NCBI GenBank assembly: GCA_905372155.1
Contig: CAJPNZ010000133.1
Span: 1 to 7,297 of the forward strand
Source of the DNA: Propionibacteriaceae bacterium
GTDB taxonomy: Bacteria; Actinomycetota; Actinomycetes; Propionibacteriales; Propionibacteriaceae
DNA length: 7,297 bases
Reading direction: 5' to 3'
This document shows, piece by piece, positions 4,691 to 7,297 of the stretch; position 1 is the stretch's first letter, and every line of letters begins with the position of its first letter. Both the position numbers and the translations under genes were made by a program. The notes below the pieces were generated by a model, which was not told the DNA's origin, ran no database searches, and worked only from the letters and a program-made list of their open reading frames with translations.

Positions 4691-7213
4691 TCAGGCCTTG
4701 ATGTCCTCGATCCTCTCGCCGATCCGCATGCCGTAGAAGGAGCGGTAGCAGAAGAAGGCGGAGACGAGCAGGAACACCGCGGCCAGGACGTGGGCCAGCG
4801 TGCCCAGGCCCTGGGCGGTGATCGCGGTGGCCAGTTCGACGGCCAGCAGCCCGAACAGCGTCGAGAACTTGATCACCGGGTTGAGCGCCACCGAGGAGGT
4901 GTCCTTGTAGGGGTCACCGACGGTGTCACCCACGACGGTGGCGTCGTGCAGCGGCGTGTTCTTCGCGTCGAGATCCACCTCGACGAGTTTCTTCGCGTTG
5001 TCCCAGGCTCCGCCGGCGTTCGCCATGAAGATGGCCTGGTAGAGCCCGAACAGCGCCATCGCGACGAGGAACCCGATGAACAGGAACGGCTCGGCGAAGG
5101 CGAACGCCAGGGTGGCGAAGAACACGCCCAGGAAGATGTTGAACATGCCCTTCTGGGCGTACTGGGTGCAGATCTCGACCACCTTGTTGGAGTCCTGGGC
5201 GGAGGCCTTCGTCTCGCCGTCGAGGTGCAGGTTCTGTTTGATGAACTCCACGGCCCGGTAGGCGCCCGTGGTGACGGCCTGCATGGAGGCGCCCGTGAAC
5301 CAGTAGATCACCGCGCCGCCCAGCAGCAGGCCCAGCAGGAACGGGGCGTGCAGCAGCGACAGGTTCTCCAGGTTCTCGGTGAGCTTGTTGGTCAGGCCCA
5401 TCATGATGGAGAAGATCATGGTGGTGGCCCCCACCACGGCGGTGCCGATCAGCACCGGTTTCGCCGTCGCCTTGAAGGTGTTGCCCGCGCCGTCGTTGGC
5501 CTCGAGGAAGTGCTTGGCGCGTTCGAAGTCGGGGCGGATGCCGTGATCGCGTTCCAGCTCCTCCTCGATGCCGGGGACCTCCTCGATGGTGGACAGCTCG
5601 AACACCGACTGGGCGTTGTCGGTGACGGGGCCGTAGGAGTCGACGGCGATCGTCACGGGCCCCATGCCCAGGAAACCGAACGCGACCAGACCGAACGCGA
5701 ACACCGCGGGGGCGATCATGAGCTGGCTCAGCCCCATCGTCGAGATGATGAAGCTCAACCCCATCAACCCGGTGATCGCCAGCCCGATCCAGTAGCCGGA
5801 GAAGTTGCCCGCCACCAGGCCGGAGAGGATGTTCAGCGAGGCCCCGCCCTGGTTGGAGGAGACCACGACCTCGCGGGTGTGGCGGGCGTTGGTGGAGGTG
5901 AACACCTTCACCAGCTCCGGGATGAGCGCCCCGGCCAGGGTGCCGCAGCTGACGATCAGCGACAGCTTCCACCACATCCCGTCGGGCAGGCCGCCGATTA
6001 GCGCCGCGGAGGTGCCGAAGGTGCACAGGATGCACAGCACCGAGGTCAGCCACACCAGCGACGTCAGGGGCGCCTCGAAGTCCATCTCGGCGGCGTCGCG
6101 GTAGCGGGCGCGGGTGATGGCGGCGTTGACGAAGTACGAGATCCCGGAGGCCACCACCATCACGGCGCGGATCACGAAGATCCACACCAGCAGCTGCACC
6201 TGCACCATCTGGTCCTGGACCCCGAGGAGGATGAAGGTGATCAGCGCCACACCGGTCACGCCGTAGGTCTCGAAGCCGTCCGCCGAGGGACCGACGGAGT
6301 CACCGGCGTTGTCGCCCGTGCAGTCGGCGATCACGCCGGGGTTGCGGGCGTCGTCCTCCTTGATGTGGAAGACGATCTTCATCAGGTCGGCGCCGATGTC
6401 GGCGATCTTGGTGAAGATCCCGCCGGCGATGCGCAGCGCCGACGCGCCCAGCGATTCACCGATCGCGAAGCCGATGAAACACGAACCCGCGATCTCGCCG
6501 GGCAGGAACACCATGATGACCAGCATCATCGCCAGCTCGACGGAGATCAGCACCATGCCGATGCTCATCCCGGAGCGCAGCGGGATGTCGTGGCAGGGGT
6601 AGGGGCGCCCGGACATCGCGGCGTGCGCGGTGCGGGAGTTGGCCAGGGTGTTGACGCGAATGCCGTACCAGGCCACCGCGTAGCTGCCGCCCATGCCGAT
6701 CAGCGAGAACAGGATCACCACGGCCGTCCTTCCCACCCCGAAATTGACGAGGAACAGGTAGTAGACGACGATGATGGCGGCGATGAAGGCCCACAGCAGC
6801 AGCAGGAACCGGCCCTGCTGTTTCAGGTAGGTCTTGCAGGTGGTGTAGATCAGCTCGGAAACGTCCCGCATCGCCGTGTGCACGGGCATGCGGTTCAGCT
6901 GCGAGTAGGTGATGATCCCGAACACCAGGCCGAGGGCGCACACGATCAGTCCGAGGCCGAGCAGCACGCTGCCCGGCAGGCCGAGGAAGGAGACGGATCC
7001 GAGGTCGGGTAGCTGGAGGTTTGCCTCCCCGCCCGTGTGGTTTCCCGACTGGCCGCCACCAGAATCGCACGAGGTGAGACAGAGTACGCCGACCGCGGCT
7101 CCGAGCAGTCCGAAACCTATCAGGGGATTGCGCCGGGCGGGCCGGATGGCCGTCGCGGCGCGGAGATCTTTCTCTTCTGGTGCTGTCACCGCTTCCCGCG
7201 GTAGCTCAGTCAT
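4691..7213 (-). CDS. hppA: Membrane-bound proton-translocating pyrophosphatase, divergent subfamily
   Basis: An 840-residue polytopic protein that hydrolyses PPi and pumps H+ out of the cytoplasm. The Mg-PPi site is intact: DIGADL (272-277), KEDDARNP (285-292), GDNAGDSVGPSADGFETYG (300-318), YGPVTDNA (527-534), GGAWDNAKK (734-742) and VGDTVGDPYKDT (761-772). In GNTFKA (577-582), Lys581 occupies the position that makes canonical enzymes K+-independent. The variant GPSADGFETYG in place of the usual AADLFESY-type sequence resembles the divergent Na+-inhibited H+-PPases described from Chlorobium limicola and Cellulomonas fimi, so H+ rather than Na+ transport is predicted. The N-terminus has an extra part: a basic region (24-28), a hydrophobic stretch (31-46), LTSC (46-49) and a Gly/Ser linker (51-62) before the first conserved helix (about 72-102). 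The start ATG has GAGGGAG four bases upstream. The gene is monocistronic within the window, with a hairpin terminator downstream. Its promoter should lie in 7225-7297 or beyond; no clear -10/-35 pair was seen. Confidence 0.95.
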   Translation of the reverse strand: MTELPREAVTAPEEKDLRAATAIRPARRNPLIGFGLLGAAVGVLCLTSCDSGGGQSGNHTGGEANLQLPDLGSVSFLGLPGSVLLGLGLIVCALGLVFGIITYSQLNRMPVHTAMRDVSELIYTTCKTYLKQQGRFLLLLWAFIAAIIVVYYLFLVNFGVGRTAVVILFSLIGMGGSYAVAWYGIRVNTLANSRTAHAAMSGRPYPCHDIPLRSGMSIGMVLISVELAMMLVIMVFLPGEIAGSCFIGFAIGESLGASALRIAGGIFTKIADIGADLMKIVFHIKEDDARNPGVIADCTGDNAGDSVGPSADGFETYGVTGVALITFILLGVQDQMVQVQLLVWIFVIRAVMVVASGISYFVNAAITRARYRDAAEMDFEAPLTSLVWLTSVLCILCTFGTSAALIGGLPDGMWWKLSLIVSCGTLAGALIPELVKVFTSTNARHTREVVVSSNQGGASLNILSGLVAGNFSGYWIGLAITGLMGLSFIISTMGLSQLMIAPAVFAFGLVAFGFLGMGPVTIAVDSYGPVTDNAQSVFELSTIEEVPGIEEELERDHGIRPDFERAKHFLEANDGAGNTFKATAKPVLIGTAVVGATTMIFSIMMGLTNKLTENLENLSLLHAPFLLGLLLGGAVIYWFTGASMQAVTTGAYRAVEFIKQNLHLDGETKASAQDSNKVVEICTQYAQKGMFNIFLGVFFATLAFAFAEPFLFIGFLVAMALFGLYQAIFMANAGGAWDNAKKLVEVDLDAKNTPLHDATVVGDTVGDPYKDTSSVALNPVIKFSTLFGLLAVELATAITAQGLGTLAHVLAAVFLLVSAFFCYRSFYGMRIGERIEDIKA

Positions 7214-7217
7214 GATG

Positions 7218-7224
7218 CTCCCTC
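7218..7224 (-). promoter_or_regulatory. Ribosome binding site of hppA
   Basis: GAGGGAG on the minus strand, four bases before the ATG at 7213. It supports the long N-terminus that includes the lipobox-like signal. Confidence 0.75.
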
Positions 7225-7297
7225 GCGATCATTTGTGTACTGACTAGGTCGCCAGTCTGTCCCGGGTCACTTTACGCCCGTGGGTGCGGGGTGGGAG

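Noticed and set aside
4790..6001. 403-codon plus-strand frame opposite hppA
   Set aside because: Gly/Glu/His/Arg-rich antisense shadow of the conserved pyrophosphatase; no family resemblance.
7225..7297. Possible hppA promoter hexamers (GTGACC with TAGTCA, or TACACA)
   Set aside because: Neither hexamer fits the -10 or -35 consensus well. The region probably holds the promoter but no site could be placed.

Overview
This GC-rich window carries the strongly biased third-codon positions and short intergenic gaps typical of a high-GC actinobacterium. The gene content suggests the Propionibacteriales or a related order. It includes a divergent proton-pumping pyrophosphatase, a FemX-type peptidoglycan branching enzyme, an alanine-racemase-like partner, a GT87-like membrane protein and the Pro/Thr/Gln/Gly-rich tail expected of a class A penicillin-binding protein. 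The taxonomic suggestion is an inference from gene content, not an identification.

Layout. (1) Positions 1-289, plus strand: the last 95 codons of a protein that starts outside the window, probably a penicillin-binding protein. (2) 387-1775, plus: a polytopic GT87-like membrane glycosyltransferase-type protein. (3) 1716-1792: a very strong imperfect hairpin (21-bp perfect arms) between two convergent genes, overlapping the end of the GT87-like gene. (4) 3965 down to 1811, minus: femX-like gene followed one base later by an alanine-racemase-like gene, evidently one translationally coupled operon. (5) 4574 down to 4080, minus: a small DUF4282-like membrane protein with a disordered N-terminus, ending in a GC-rich hairpin terminator. 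(6) 7213 down to 4691, minus: a membrane-bound proton pyrophosphatase of 840 residues, also ending in a GC-rich hairpin. The 84 bp to the right edge hold its ribosome binding site and probably its promoter. No RNA gene, insertion sequence, CRISPR array or phage gene was seen.

How the parts fit together. The left half (PBP tail, GT87-like protein, racemase-like protein, FemX) is a cell-envelope locus: glycan polymerisation and crosslinking, a lipid-linked sugar or envelope glycan step, and amino-acid branching of the peptidoglycan stem peptide. The right half is energy metabolism: the pyrophosphatase converts the energy of PPi hydrolysis into a proton gradient. The DUF4282-like gene has its own ribosome binding site and is bracketed by hairpins, so it is probably transcribed separately.

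No clearly new multi-gene system is visible. The observations most worth following are: the racemase-like protein keeps its PLP-binding residues but has lost the catalytic tyrosine; the pyrophosphatase belongs by motif to a divergent subfamily and begins with a lipobox-like signal; the 21-bp-arm hairpin encodes the C-terminus of the GT87-like protein.
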